Assembly: GCA_963752745.1 (NCBI GenBank) | Contig: CAVWAK010000023.1 | Location: 1-64,000, forward strand | DNA length: 64,000 nt | Source: Thiogranum sp963752745 | Lineage (GTDB): Bacteria > Pseudomonadota > Gammaproteobacteria > DSM-19610 | Reading direction: 5' to 3' | Shown: piece after piece, positions 1-7,758 of the stretch | Layout of the letters: every line of letters starts with the position of its first letter | Numbering within the stretch: position 1 is the stretch's first letter | Program-made: the position numbers and the translations under genes | Notes under the pieces: generated by a model | What the model saw: only the letters and a program-made list of their open reading frames with translations | Databases searched by the model: none | What the model was told of the DNA's origin: nothing

Positions 1-837
1 GCGTGGCCTCGGTTCTCTGATCGGGAATGTAAAGCAGGTTACTGAGGCGAGTGATGATGAGATTGCTTCCGGGCTGAGATTGCTGCCCATCGACAAGATA
101 CAGCGTGGAGATTATCAGCCGCGTAAATATTTCGATGAAGAGTCACTGCAGGAACTGGCGAATTCAATCGCTGCACAGGGCGTGATTCAACCTATCGTGG
201 TGCGAAAAGAAGGTTCGCATTTCGAGTTGATTGCCGGTGAGCGGCGCTGGCGTGCAGCCCAGCTTGCGGGTTTGCAGTCTATTCCGGCCGTGATCAAGCA
301 GATTGATACGCAGTCTGCAGCGGCCATTGCACTGATTGAGAATATTCAGCGCGAAGATTTAAATCCGTTGGAGGAGTCAGCCGCGTTACAGCGCCTGATC
401 GATGATTTTCAACTCACTCATATGCAGGTCGCTGAAGCCGTCGGGCGCTCCCGGGTGGCGGTGAGTAATCTGTTGCGCCTGCTCGAGCTGGCGCAACCGG
501 TCAAGGAACTGGTGAATAAAGAGTTGTTGAGTATGGGGCATGCGCGCCGATACTGGCATTAGCTGAACACGATCAGCCTGAGATAGCACATGTTGTCGTA
601 AACCGTGGATTATCTGTTCGAGAAACAGAGGCACTGGTTAAAAAAACACTTTCTCCTGCGCCGAAAAAGGTAAAAGTTGAGGTTGACCCTGATGTGGAGC
701 GACTTGAACAGAAGATTAGCGATAGCCTGTGTACCGAGGTAAAGATAAAGACCGGTCAGAAAGGGGCGGGGCAACTGGTGATTAATTTTCATAGCAATGA
801 TGAGCTGGACGGGATTTTGCAGCATTTACTGAATTAG
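1..837 (+). CDS. parB: Chromosome-partitioning protein ParB, 5'-truncated and apparently frameshifted
   Basis: ParB binds parS sites near the origin and, with ParA, segregates the chromosome. The frame is already open at base 2 and begins with RGLGSLIG, the usual ParB N-terminus, so the true start lies just outside the window. The CTP-binding box GERRWRA, the ENIQREDLNPLEE motif and the helix-turn-helix around QVAEAVGRSRVAVSNLL are all present. The first frame stops at 562 after GHAR. Family sequence resumes in another frame from base 550 (ILALAEHDQPEIAHVVV) and runs to TAG at 835-837. One missing base near 545-550 would restore a single ORF. This could be a real mutation or a sequence error. 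parB followed by the atp operon is the normal gammaproteobacterial order. Confidence 0.85.
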
Positions 838-911
838 TGCCCAAAAAATAATAAAAACAGACGACTTATATATTTATATTTATTTGATGCATAAAGATTT
901 TGATTGACTGA

Positions 912-940
912 TTGATTCTTACCGGTCAACTCCTTATAAT
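912..940 (+). promoter_or_regulatory. Sigma-70 promoter of the atp operon
   Basis: TTGATT at 912-917 and a perfect TATAAT at 935-940 are separated by exactly 17 bases. They lie about 50 bases upstream of the atpI start in the AT-rich gap after parB. This is a sequence-based prediction. Confidence 0.7.
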
Positions 941-991
941 TCGCTGCGCATTAATGGGGAACGAAGTTTTTCGCGCAGTAATATAAGAGCA

Positions 992-1351
992 GTGAAAACT
1001 CAAATCCAATATTTGCTGACGGTTCAGCTGTTAATGATGCTGTTCTACCTCCTTCTGGTGTTTTTTTTGGGGCTCGGGAGTGAGTTATCTGCATTAACGG
1101 GATGCCTGGCAAGTCTGCTTCCTAACATTTATTTTTATTTTAAAATGTTGCGTCAGGCCGAGAATGATAATGCAGCGGAATGGCTGGGTTATGCGTATCG
1201 TTCTGATGTTGGTAAATGGATCATGGCTGTAATCCTGTTTTTGTTGATATTCAGCATAGATTATGCATGGGACCCGTTGTTATTATTTGTCGGTTATTTG
1301 CTAGTTCAAATGTCCGGTCTGTTTTTGCCATTTATACAAAAAGGTAGTTAG
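992..1351 (+). CDS. atpI: ATP synthase subunit I
   Basis: A 119-residue protein with four hydrophobic segments, encoded first in the atp operon directly after parB. AtpI is a non-stoichiometric accessory protein that helps assemble the c-ring and may help magnesium uptake. It starts with GTG at 992, preceded by a purine-rich AAGAG. The identification rests on length, hydrophobic pattern and position before atpB, because AtpI sequences are weakly conserved. The DNA here is visibly more AT-rich than most of the window. Confidence 0.85.
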   Translation: MKTQIQYLLTVQLLMMLFYLLLVFFLGLGSELSALTGCLASLLPNIYFYFKMLRQAENDNAAEWLGYAYRSDVGKWIMAVILFLLIFSIDYAWDPLLLFVGYLLVQMSGLFLPFIQKGS

Positions 1352-1357
1352 TAGAAA

Positions 1358-2212
1358 ATGTCTTACGAAACCTCAGGCGAATACATTAAGCATCATTTGA
1401 CTAATCTTACGTTTGGTCATACAGAGCAGCATGGTTGGGGTATAGCGCAAGGATCTAGCCCTGAGGAACATGCTGAAATTATCGCTGAGATGGGTTTCTG
1501 GTCGATCAACCTGGATTCGATGTTTTTTTCAATTGGATTAGGTGTCCTGTTTTTATGGTTTTTTCACAAGGTTGCGAAGACTGCTACTACTGGAGTGCCG
1601 ACTGGTTGGCAGAATTTCATCGAAATGCTGTGTGAATTTATTGATGAATCCGTACGGGGTTCATTCTCCGGAAGGAATAATCTAATTGCTCCGCTTGCCC
1701 TGACTATTTTTGTCTGGGTATTCCTGATGAACGCGATGGATCTGCTCGCGGTGGACCATGTACCCGGCCTGGCCAGCCTGATTGGTATACCCTATTTAAA
1801 GATCGTGCCCTCTACCGATCCAAATATAACCTTTGGTCTGTCGCTGTCGGTGTTTGCCCTGGTGCTTTATTACAGCTTTAAAATTAAAGGTGCCGGTGGT
1901 TTTTTCGCCGAGCTGGCGTTCCATCCTTTTCCAAAATTTATGATGCCAATCAATCTGTTGCTTGAAGGGGTAACCCTGATTGCCAAGCCGATTTCTCTGG
2001 CACTGCGTTTATTCGGCAATATGTATGCCGGCGAAATGATATTCATACTGATAGCGTTGATGTACAGCGGTGGCTGGGTGTTAGGGCTGTTTGGTGGAGT
2101 TTTACAATTGGGCTGGGCCATTTTCCACATCCTGATCATTACTTTGCAGGCGTTTATTTTTATGACGCTGACCATCGTATATCTGGATATGGCATCCCAG
2201 GAATCACACTAG
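1358..2212 (+). CDS. atpB: F0F1 ATP synthase subunit a
   Basis: Integral membrane subunit a of the F0 sector, which forms the proton half-channels against the c-ring. The 284 residues match the family length. The diagnostic helix containing the essential arginine is visible as KPISLALRLFGNMYAGE near residues 210-225, and a second conserved segment (LQAFIFMTLTIVYL) closes the protein. It follows atpI by six bases, so the two are probably transcribed together from the promoter at 912-940. Confidence 0.97.
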   Translation: MSYETSGEYIKHHLTNLTFGHTEQHGWGIAQGSSPEEHAEIIAEMGFWSINLDSMFFSIGLGVLFLWFFHKVAKTATTGVPTGWQNFIEMLCEFIDESVRGSFSGRNNLIAPLALTIFVWVFLMNAMDLLAVDHVPGLASLIGIPYLKIVPSTDPNITFGLSLSVFALVLYYSFKIKGAGGFFAELAFHPFPKFMMPINLLLEGVTLIAKPISLALRLFGNMYAGEMIFILIALMYSGGWVLGLFGGVLQLGWAIFHILIITLQAFIFMTLTIVYLDMASQESH

Positions 2213-2244
2213 TTTTTAAATTTACATTCTATTAGGAGACATTC

Positions 2245-2430
2245 ATGGAATCTGCACTGCTTTATATTGCTGGCGCTTTAATGATGGGACTTGGTGCGTT
2301 AGGCGCTGCGGTAGGTATCGGTGTTTTAGGTGGGCGCTTTCTGGAAGGTGCCGCGCGTCAGCCTGAACTTATTCCCATGCTTCGTACACAATTTTTCATC
2401 GTGATGGGTCTCGTTGAAACCAAACTATGA
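2245..2430 (+). CDS. atpE: ATP synthase subunit c, 3'-truncated by a sequence break
   Basis: Subunit c forms the proton-driven rotor ring. The first 58 residues are typical: a glycine-rich helix 1 (GALGAAVGIGVLGG), the polar loop GAARQPELIPML and the start of helix 2 (RTQFFIVMGLVE). Glu58 occupies the ion-binding carboxylate position. The family then expects about 20 more residues (usually AIPMIAVG and onward), but the sequence changes to TKL and a stop. Nothing downstream resembles the rest of atpE or atpF. The ribosome-binding site AGGAGAC lies before ATG 2245. As written the protein cannot form a complete helix 2. The cause could be a rearrangement or a contig mis-join near 2416-2420. Confidence 0.9.
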   Translation: MESALLYIAGALMMGLGALGAAVGIGVLGGRFLEGAARQPELIPMLRTQFFIVMGLVETKL

Positions 2431-2630
2431 GGTCGGTCACAGTTTTTGCACCTGTGCCATAATTCACGCTTTGAATGCCCGGTATTGAAAAAACGGAAAC
2501 CAGCACGTATCGATCAGAAGCAATAAAAAATCCTGCCCCGGTGGGCCGTACCAGAGCACTGGCGGTGTGATCAGTTTCTAACGGTATTTTGGTGGTTGTT
2601 AGACCGGGTTTCCGGGTTGGTGGTAAACCG

Positions 2631-3224
2631 CTACTGGTTATCGAGGTTTTCCTGCCCGCTGTCGAAGCTGCGTCTTGATTTCCAGTCGGCCAGCGTCTGG
2701 ATATAAGGTGGCTTTCCGTTGTCGAGAAACCATGAGTCCACGACATAGCGTTCGCCACCGTCTCTTTCCCTGATAACCGCGCTCCAGTGGGAGAAAATCA
2801 GCAGGGTGCGCACTTCCCGGGCTTCAACAGAATGCCATCTCAGCAGCTTGTCTGCTTCCAGCAGGCGCAGGTAGGTGGTGGTATTCATTGACTCCGAAAT
2901 GCAGTCGAGCTGTCCTGGCAGGCCGGCGCCAGCCACGTTTTCACCGAGATCACGCCAGGTTCCGGTGATCCCGCCGACCTCGGTTTCCAGCGTGGCAATT
3001 GCCTGGCGGATTTGTATGCGCTCGTCTTCCGGTGACGCGGCGGGTTCGAGAAACAGATTGCGTACTGTTTGCCATTGCCTGCTGCTGAGATGGACCGTCT
3101 GTCCCTCGTCACAATGATAATCAGTGCAGCTGAAAAATGGCGCCGGTGTGGCAGCGGTTACCGTTGCGACCGACAAGCAGGTAAGATAGAGGCTACCGGC
3201 GAGAGCGTGTTTTATACGTAACAT
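2631..3224 (-). CDS. Conserved exported protein of unknown function
   Basis: I do not recognise a named family. The 197-residue reading begins at ATG 3224, which gives a convincing Sec signal peptide (basic start, hydrophobic core, cleavage near TAA-TPAP). An upstream ATG at 3251 is possible but spoils the signal. The mature part contains two close cysteines (FSCTDYHCDEG), a motif DCISESMNTTTYL and a C-terminal block RYVVDSWFLDNGKPP. It is transcribed divergently from ubiA with only 44 bases between starts. The 200 bases beyond its stop, up to the atpE break, hold no gene I can support. Confidence 0.75.
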   Translation of the reverse strand: MLRIKHALAGSLYLTCLSVATVTAATPAPFFSCTDYHCDEGQTVHLSSRQWQTVRNLFLEPAASPEDERIQIRQAIATLETEVGGITGTWRDLGENVAGAGLPGQLDCISESMNTTTYLRLLEADKLLRWHSVEAREVRTLLIFSHWSAVIRERDGGERYVVDSWFLDNGKPPYIQTLADWKSRRSFDSGQENLDNQ

Positions 3225-3268
3225 TTGTACAACATAGAAAATATCTGACATAAATGCCAGTGTTCTGA

Positions 3269-4135
3269 ATGATGGATAAACTTCGTCAATATGCCCACCT
3301 GATGCGCTTGCACAAGCCCATCGGTATTCTGCTGCTGATGTGGCCAACGGCATGGGCGCTGTGGGTCGCGGGTGAGGGCTATCCAAATCCACTGGTGGTA
3401 TTAGTATTTGCCGGTGGGGTTGTACTGATGCGTTCGGCCGGCTGTGTGATTAACGATTTTGCCGATCGAGATATAGATCCTCACGTTACGCGCACCCGGG
3501 ATCGGCCTATTGCGGCGGGCAAGGTGACTCCGAAAGAGGCGCTCGTATTGTGTGCCGTGCTATGCCTGGCAGCGTTCGGACTGGTGCTGTTGATGAACAG
3601 CCTGACCGTCTGGTTGTCGCTGGGCGGCGGCTTTCTGGCGGCGACATATCCGTTTATGAAGCGCTATACGCATCTGCCGCAGGTTTATCTGGGTGCTGCG
3701 TTTGGCTGGGCAGTGCCGATGGCCTTTGCGGCGCAAACCGGTGGCGTGCCCAAGACAGCATGGTTGCTGTTTGTTGCAACTATTCTATGGGCTACGGCCT
3801 ATGACACCATGTACGGTATGGTTGACCGGGAAGACGATTTAAAGATTGGTGTTAAATCGACGGCCATTCTGTTTGGCGAGTCAGACCGCTTGATTATAGG
3901 CGTTATCCAGGTGCTGTTTTTGTTGGCGCTGGTGTTGTCCGGACAGAGTGCCGGGCTGGGAGGCTATTATTATTTCGGTTTGCTATTGGCTGCGGGATTG
4001 TTGCTTTATCAGCAATATCTCATTCGTGAACGCAAACCTTCGGCCTGTTTCCAGGCTTTTTTAAATAATAACTGGGTTGGTGCCGCGGTGTTCGGTGGGA
4101 TCGTGCTGGACTATCTGGCCAGCCTTAACGGCTAG
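3269..4135 (+). CDS. ubiA: 4-hydroxybenzoate polyprenyltransferase
   Basis: Membrane enzyme that prenylates 4-hydroxybenzoate, the first committed membrane step of ubiquinone synthesis. The 288 residues contain both Asp-rich motifs of the UbiA superfamily: NDFADRDID (near residue 70) and DREDDLKIGVKST (near 190). The N-terminus MRLHKPIGILLLMWPTAWAL is also typical. About eight hydrophobic helices are visible. The start could be ATG 3269 or the next ATG at 3272. Ubiquinone supply fits the two quinol- and cytochrome-dependent oxidase systems elsewhere in the window. It converges with the operon ending at 4150. Confidence 0.97.
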   Translation: MMDKLRQYAHLMRLHKPIGILLLMWPTAWALWVAGEGYPNPLVVLVFAGGVVLMRSAGCVINDFADRDIDPHVTRTRDRPIAAGKVTPKEALVLCAVLCLAAFGLVLLMNSLTVWLSLGGGFLAATYPFMKRYTHLPQVYLGAAFGWAVPMAFAAQTGGVPKTAWLLFVATILWATAYDTMYGMVDREDDLKIGVKSTAILFGESDRLIIGVIQVLFLLALVLSGQSAGLGGYYYFGLLLAAGLLLYQQYLIRERKPSACFQAFLNNNWVGAAVFGGIVLDYLASLNG

Positions 4136-4149
4136 CCAGACAGCCGCCA

Positions 4150-5103
4150 TCAGGCGGGCAGGAAATCGATGGGGTAGGTAATTGTTACGCTGTCTACCGG
4201 CTTGGCGCCGAAGTTGATCATCTTGATGCGGGCCAGTAGTTTGCGTTCAAGGGCCTGGTCACTTAGCTCGCTGGACACCAGTGTAATGCTGGTGACTTTT
4301 CCGGACGGTGCGATGCTTAGCTGGACAACCAGTTTGCCTTGCAATGTTGGGTCTTTGCGCAGAGCACGATTATAAATATTGAATATGGCGCTCTTGTTCT
4401 TGTCGAATACGATCTGAATATCTTCCTGGCTACGCGATGCACCGCGTGCGTTCTTGGGTTTTTTCTTCAGTGACGTTTTGACAATCGAGCTCTTTACCTC
4501 GGTGGCTGTGCGTGCTGCCAGTTGGGTTGATCCGGTGTTACGGCTCATCCTGGAAGTGTTAATACCGGCACTGCCACTGCCTACCCTGGATGTAACCAGG
4601 GCGCGTTCGGTTTTCTTCGCGGTCGAGCCGCTGTCGTCCAGACGACGCGCACCTTTCAGTTCATCAACCGATTGATCGCGCAGGTCGGCGAGCGAATCCT
4701 GTAATGCCAGCAGGCCAGCCGATGAGGCTTTCTTGCGAGCTTGTTCAAGCGCATCGACCGGCGGTTTCTTCGGTTTCGGTTCCGGCTTCTTTGCTACCTT
4801 GGGCGGTGCTTTTTTCTTCGGCAGCGGCTTCTTCTTGGCAACCGGTTTCGGTTCCGGTTTCTTTTCCACTACCTTCGGCTTGGGTTTCGGCTTCGGTGCA
4901 GTGCGTTTTTCGAAAATCAGTTTGGCGACCCGTGGTGGTAGCTGAACTTCCTCCTCAGCAGACTTTTTGAATGTCGGCAGAATCGGGATGGCGATACCCA
5001 GCGCAACGGTCAGTACCAGGACGATCGTCACTATCTTGCGGAAGCGGCGTTCATCCTCGACCGAAATCGACCAGGGCAGTGAGAGTGAGTGCGAATAGAC
5101 CAT
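4150..5103 (-). CDS. TonB-like / AgmX-PglI C-terminal domain protein
   Basis: A 317-residue inner-membrane-anchored periplasm-spanning protein. One hydrophobic helix lies near residues 25-45. A long Pro-Lys-rich rod follows (repeated KPKPKPK and KKPEPKP from about 65 to 125), then a low-complexity linker. The C-terminal domain near 230-315 contains NIYNRALRKDPTLQGKLVVQLSIAP, written here as NIYNRALRKDP and LQGKLVVQLSIAP, in the style of AgmX/PglI and TonB C-terminal domains. With the ExbB- and two ExbD-like genes just upstream it should transmit proton-motive energy to the outer membrane. It is the last gene of the nine-gene operon. AgmX/GltJ and PglI/GltG in myxobacteria carry this domain type. 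Confidence 0.85.
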   Translation of the reverse strand: MVYSHSLSLPWSISVEDERRFRKIVTIVLVLTVALGIAIPILPTFKKSAEEEVQLPPRVAKLIFEKRTAPKPKPKPKVVEKKPEPKPVAKKKPLPKKKAPPKVAKKPEPKPKKPPVDALEQARKKASSAGLLALQDSLADLRDQSVDELKGARRLDDSGSTAKKTERALVTSRVGSGSAGINTSRMSRNTGSTQLAARTATEVKSSIVKTSLKKKPKNARGASRSQEDIQIVFDKNKSAIFNIYNRALRKDPTLQGKLVVQLSIAPSGKVTSITLVSSELSDQALERKLLARIKMINFGAKPVDSVTITYPIDFLPA

Positions 5104-5110
5104 TGTTGTC

Positions 5111-5620
5111 CTAGCTCTCCTGCGCGGCGGCTTTTTGCATGACCGCCAGTGAAATCTTGCCGTAACCGGCTTCGGTACAGCTGAGCATGACTTTTTTCAG
5201 CAGCTGATAGGGAATGTCCTTGCTGCCCATGATCGTGACCTCGGGCGCCTTTTCATTCGGTGTGTTGGCAGCCAGCAGGCGACGCTGATTTTGCTGTTCA
5301 AGTGCATTTTTCAGGGCATCGATCTGCAGTGCACCGCCGGTCTGCAGGTCAGCAACCAGAGCGACACGAGTGCCCTGAACCAGGATGTCGCGCTCGGTGA
5401 CCATGACGACGACATTCTGCCGGGGTTTTTCCTCGGCAATGGATTCCGGCAGATCGACATTCTTGGTGCTGGGCAGCACTTCACCTTCCCCGGAGTTAAC
5501 CAGGAGAAAAAACACCAGGATGGTGAAGATATCCATCAGCGATACCAGGTTGAAGCCCGGTGCACCTTTGTGGCGCTTGTGGTGGCGCTGCATTCGTTTG
5601 GCGCGACGCGACATTTTCAT
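5111..5620 (-). CDS. ExbD/TolR-family biopolymer transport protein (second copy)
   Basis: A 169-residue single-span protein of the ExbD/TolR family. The basic N-terminus is followed by FNLVSLMDIFTILVFFLLV, whose Asp is the conserved proton-carrying residue, and a periplasmic domain follows. I chose ATG 5620 because AAGGAC lies eight bases upstream and it sits just after the stop of the previous exbD. An ATG at 5668 would overlap that gene by 47 bases. Two ExbD-type partners for one ExbB-type protein is the arrangement of the AglR-AglQ-AglS motor. Confidence 0.9.
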   Translation of the reverse strand: MKMSRRAKRMQRHHKRHKGAPGFNLVSLMDIFTILVFFLLVNSGEGEVLPSTKNVDLPESIAEEKPRQNVVVMVTERDILVQGTRVALVADLQTGGALQIDALKNALEQQNQRRLLAANTPNEKAPEVTIMGSKDIPYQLLKKVMLSCTEAGYGKISLAVMQKAAAQES

Positions 5621-5621
5621 T

Positions 5622-6152
5622 TTATTTGTCCTTGCCCGCGGCGGTTCGAAGCTTTCCCGGCGGTGCATCTCCTATCGAGATAGCCGGAAACAGCTCAGCA
5701 GTAATCATTTCATCGCCCTGTTTGACCTGGGCGACGCGCAGCGTATCCATCATTTCCACCAGTCGCTGGTAAGGAATATCCGTTTCCAGCAGCAGAGTGA
5801 TATCGGTCTTTTCGGGCATGCGTGCCTTGATCTGCTGCAGCATGTCAGAGACTTCAGTCAGGTGGCTGCCATCATCACTGAGCGTTATCAATTTCAGGCG
5901 GCCGCGCTTGCGGTCACCGATTTCAATGACGTCCTGACGCACGATGACTTCGAGGTGCAGCTGTTCCTTCTCGTCTTTGGCCGCCTGACTGGGATCGCCC
6001 GGGACCGGCAGGTTAAGGTTGAGAATAGTGATACGCGAGAACACTGCCGTAATCAGCAGAAACGGCACGAGGATAACCATCAGGTTCATAAAGGCCGTGA
6101 TATTGACCTCGGCCGGTTCGGCCAGAACGTTCTTGCGCCAGCGACGTTTCAT
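5622..6152 (-). CDS. ExbD/TolR-family biopolymer transport protein (first copy)
   Basis: A 176-residue ExbD/TolR-like protein with a basic N-terminus and a single helix, NITAFMNLMVILVPFLLITA. The usual helix Asp (LVDVM in ExbD) is replaced here: the segment reads FMNLMVILVPF, with Asn at the position where the second copy has Asp. This copy may therefore be a structural partner and not the proton carrier. The periplasmic part is about 130 residues. Its ATG overlaps the stop of the ExbB-like gene, indicating translational coupling. Confidence 0.9.
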   Translation of the reverse strand: MKRRWRKNVLAEPAEVNITAFMNLMVILVPFLLITAVFSRITILNLNLPVPGDPSQAAKDEKEQLHLEVIVRQDVIEIGDRKRGRLKLITLSDDGSHLTEVSDMLQQIKARMPEKTDITLLLETDIPYQRLVEMMDTLRVAQVKQGDEMITAELFPAISIGDAPPGKLRTAAGKDK

Positions 6153-6796
6153 CAGGCAGAGGCTCCGTTGCGCTCGGTCATGATGTTAAGGAACTTGACC
6201 GAGGCCATTTCCAGACTGTCGACCAGTTCGGTCGTTTTGGTCTGCAGCACGGTGTAGATCAGCAGCAGCGGGATAGCTGCCATCAGGCCGAAGGCCGTGG
6301 TGTTCATGGCTACCGAGATACTGGCAGACAGCATGTCGGCTTTCTCGGCAGGGTTGGCGTTGGCAACCGCGGTGAATGCCTGGATCAGGCCCATGATGGT
6401 GCCCAGCAGGCCCAGCAGGGTGGCGATGTTGGCAAAGGTGGCCAGGTAGTGAGTGCGTTTTTCCAGCCGGGGCACGGTTTCCATCAAGCCCTCTTCCATG
6501 GCGACTTCGACGTCGTCACGGCGAACATGATCACCGGTGCGATCGAGGCCGTAACGCAGGATGCGACCCAGTGCGGCTTTGGATTTTTCGGCAACGGCCG
6601 ACGCCTGGCGGTAATTACCGTCCATAATCAACGGCATAACCTTCTTCCAGACGCGTTGGTTAGTGGCGCGTGCTGCCGTGAGGTAGATATACCGCTCCAC
6701 AGCGATGGCTACGCCTAGCGCCAGTACCACCACGATGGGGTACATAAACAGGCCGCCTGACTGGAAGAAAGTCACGATACTTGGATAGATGTCCAT
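6152..6796 (-). CDS. MotA/TolQ/ExbB-family proton channel protein
   Basis: A 214-residue inner-membrane protein of the MotA/TolQ/ExbB family. The first helix lies near residues 13-32. After a cytoplasmic domain come the conserved segments ATLLGLLGTIMGLIQAF and ISVAMNTTAFGLMAAIPLLL near 130-190, which form the proton pathway with the ExbD helix. It sits between the TPR/small-protein genes and the two exbD genes. That context favours an Agl-Glt-like or Tol-like envelope motor over a plain TonB uptake system, since no TonB-dependent receptor gene is nearby. Confidence 0.92.
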   Translation of the reverse strand: MDIYPSIVTFFQSGGLFMYPIVVVLALGVAIAVERYIYLTAARATNQRVWKKVMPLIMDGNYRQASAVAEKSKAALGRILRYGLDRTGDHVRRDDVEVAMEEGLMETVPRLEKRTHYLATFANIATLLGLLGTIMGLIQAFTAVANANPAEKADMLSASISVAMNTTAFGLMAAIPLLLIYTVLQTKTTELVDSLEMASVKFLNIMTERNGASA

Positions 6797-6847
6797 GGTT
6801 AACTCCTTAGAAGTTCCTGATATTTTTCGGGAATTGGGTCAAGTTCT

Positions 6848-7126
6848 TTAGTCCATTTTGCGAACTGTGTCGAAATAATCGAGTTTTCGTCTGAAAACAT
6901 CGGGATCTACGGGCTGCAAGGCCTCGTCAACCAGGCTGTTGACCGGTCGACCGGGTACCTGGCCGGCGTCCGGATCTTTCCAGGGCACGATAAACAGGGC
7001 TTTGGGTAATTCGCGGTTGCCAAAAACCGACATGCCGTCGAGTTCCAGCTGCTGCTGGGCGAAAGCCGGCAAGGCGGCGGATAACAGCAGGGTGGCGGCA
7101 ATCGTGTTTCGAAATGTGATCTTCAT
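6848..7126 (-). CDS. Small conserved exported protein of the TPR/ExbB operon
   Basis: A 92-residue protein of unknown function with a clear Sec signal peptide ending at AFA-QQQ. The mature part has a conserved-looking core GNRELPKALFIVPWK and a charged C-terminus. Its ATG overlaps the stop of the TPR lipoprotein gene (ATGA), and it precedes the ExbB-like gene by 51 bases. It is likely a periplasmic component of the same machine. No enzyme motif is visible. Confidence 0.8.
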   Translation of the reverse strand: MKITFRNTIAATLLLSAALPAFAQQQLELDGMSVFGNRELPKALFIVPWKDPDAGQVPGRPVNSLVDEALQPVDPDVFRRKLDYFDTVRKMD

Positions 7127-7758
7127 GGTGTTGCGCTCGCCTGTGCCGAGCCACTGCGGCGCTCAAGGTCGACAACCCAGCGGTTAACGTCCTCGTCACT
7201 GTCGCCTTCCAGTTCCAGGAAACGTTTGTAGTGCTGCAGCGCCGGGCCGGGCTGTTGCAGGTATAAATCGTAGAGAATACCGATATTGCGGTGTGCCAGA
7301 CCGTAGTTGGGGTCAAGCTTCAATGCCTGGTTATAGGCATCCAGTGCAGCATCAAACTCACCCTGTTCGCGGTACAGAATGCCGAGTTGATGGTGTGCTT
7401 CGGCGCTGGAAGGGTTGAGCTCGATGGCTTTGCTGAATGCTGCTTGTGCGGCTTCATTGTCGCCCGCGTGCCGGTGGGCGATGCCGAGATTGATATAGGG
7501 GCCGGCATGTTTGGGTCGCTTGGCAATGAAGTCATTAAGCACGGGAATCGCTGCCTGGTAGTCACCGCTCTGCATCAGCACCAGCGCCTTGTCGTAATTG
7601 CGTGGCAGCTTTTCGGCCGGTTTGGCCTCTGTTGCTTCGGCACCTGGAGGGCGCACTGATTTACCACTGCAGCCAATTAGCAGCAGCGAGGCGAGGCACG
7701 CGATTAACAGCTTATTGCAGTACGGCAACAAAATTCTCACCCTTTTCCTGTTTGGCAT
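7123..7758 (-). CDS. TPR lipoprotein
   Basis: A 211-residue lipoprotein: the hydrophobic signal ends in LLIGC, so the mature protein should be lipid-anchored. Residues 55-190 form at least three TPR units (for example AGPYINLGIAHRHAGDNEAA, AEAHHQLGILYREQGEFDAA, YGLAHRNIGILYD). The start is uncertain. ATG 7758 overlaps the preceding gene by 47 bases and has no clear ribosome-binding site. TTG at 7731 follows AAAAGGGTGAG and is equally likely. It resembles the small TPR lipoproteins, such as GltE/AglT, of envelope machines with ExbB-ExbD partners. Confidence 0.85.
   Translation of the reverse strand: MPNRKRVRILLPYCNKLLIACLASLLLIGCSGKSVRPPGAEATEAKPAEKLPRNYDKALVLMQSGDYQAAIPVLNDFIAKRPKHAGPYINLGIAHRHAGDNEAAQAAFSKAIELNPSSAEAHHQLGILYREQGEFDAALDAYNQALKLDPNYGLAHRNIGILYDLYLQQPGPALQHYKRFLELEGDSDEDVNRWVVDLERRSGSAQASATP

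Noticed and set aside
2523..2537. 15-base exact match ATAAAAAATCCTGCC also found at about 63973
   Set aside because: One or two such 15-mers are expected by chance in 64 kb, and flanking sequence is unrelated.
2396..2758. A 120-codon minus-strand ORF across the atpE break
   Set aside because: It overlaps the end of the exported-protein gene in another frame and atpE on the other strand, and shows no family motif, signal or ribosome-binding site.
4704..4970. Ser/Phe-rich plus-strand ORFs over the TonB-like gene
   Set aside because: They are the reverse reading of the Lys-Pro repeat region and have no independent support.
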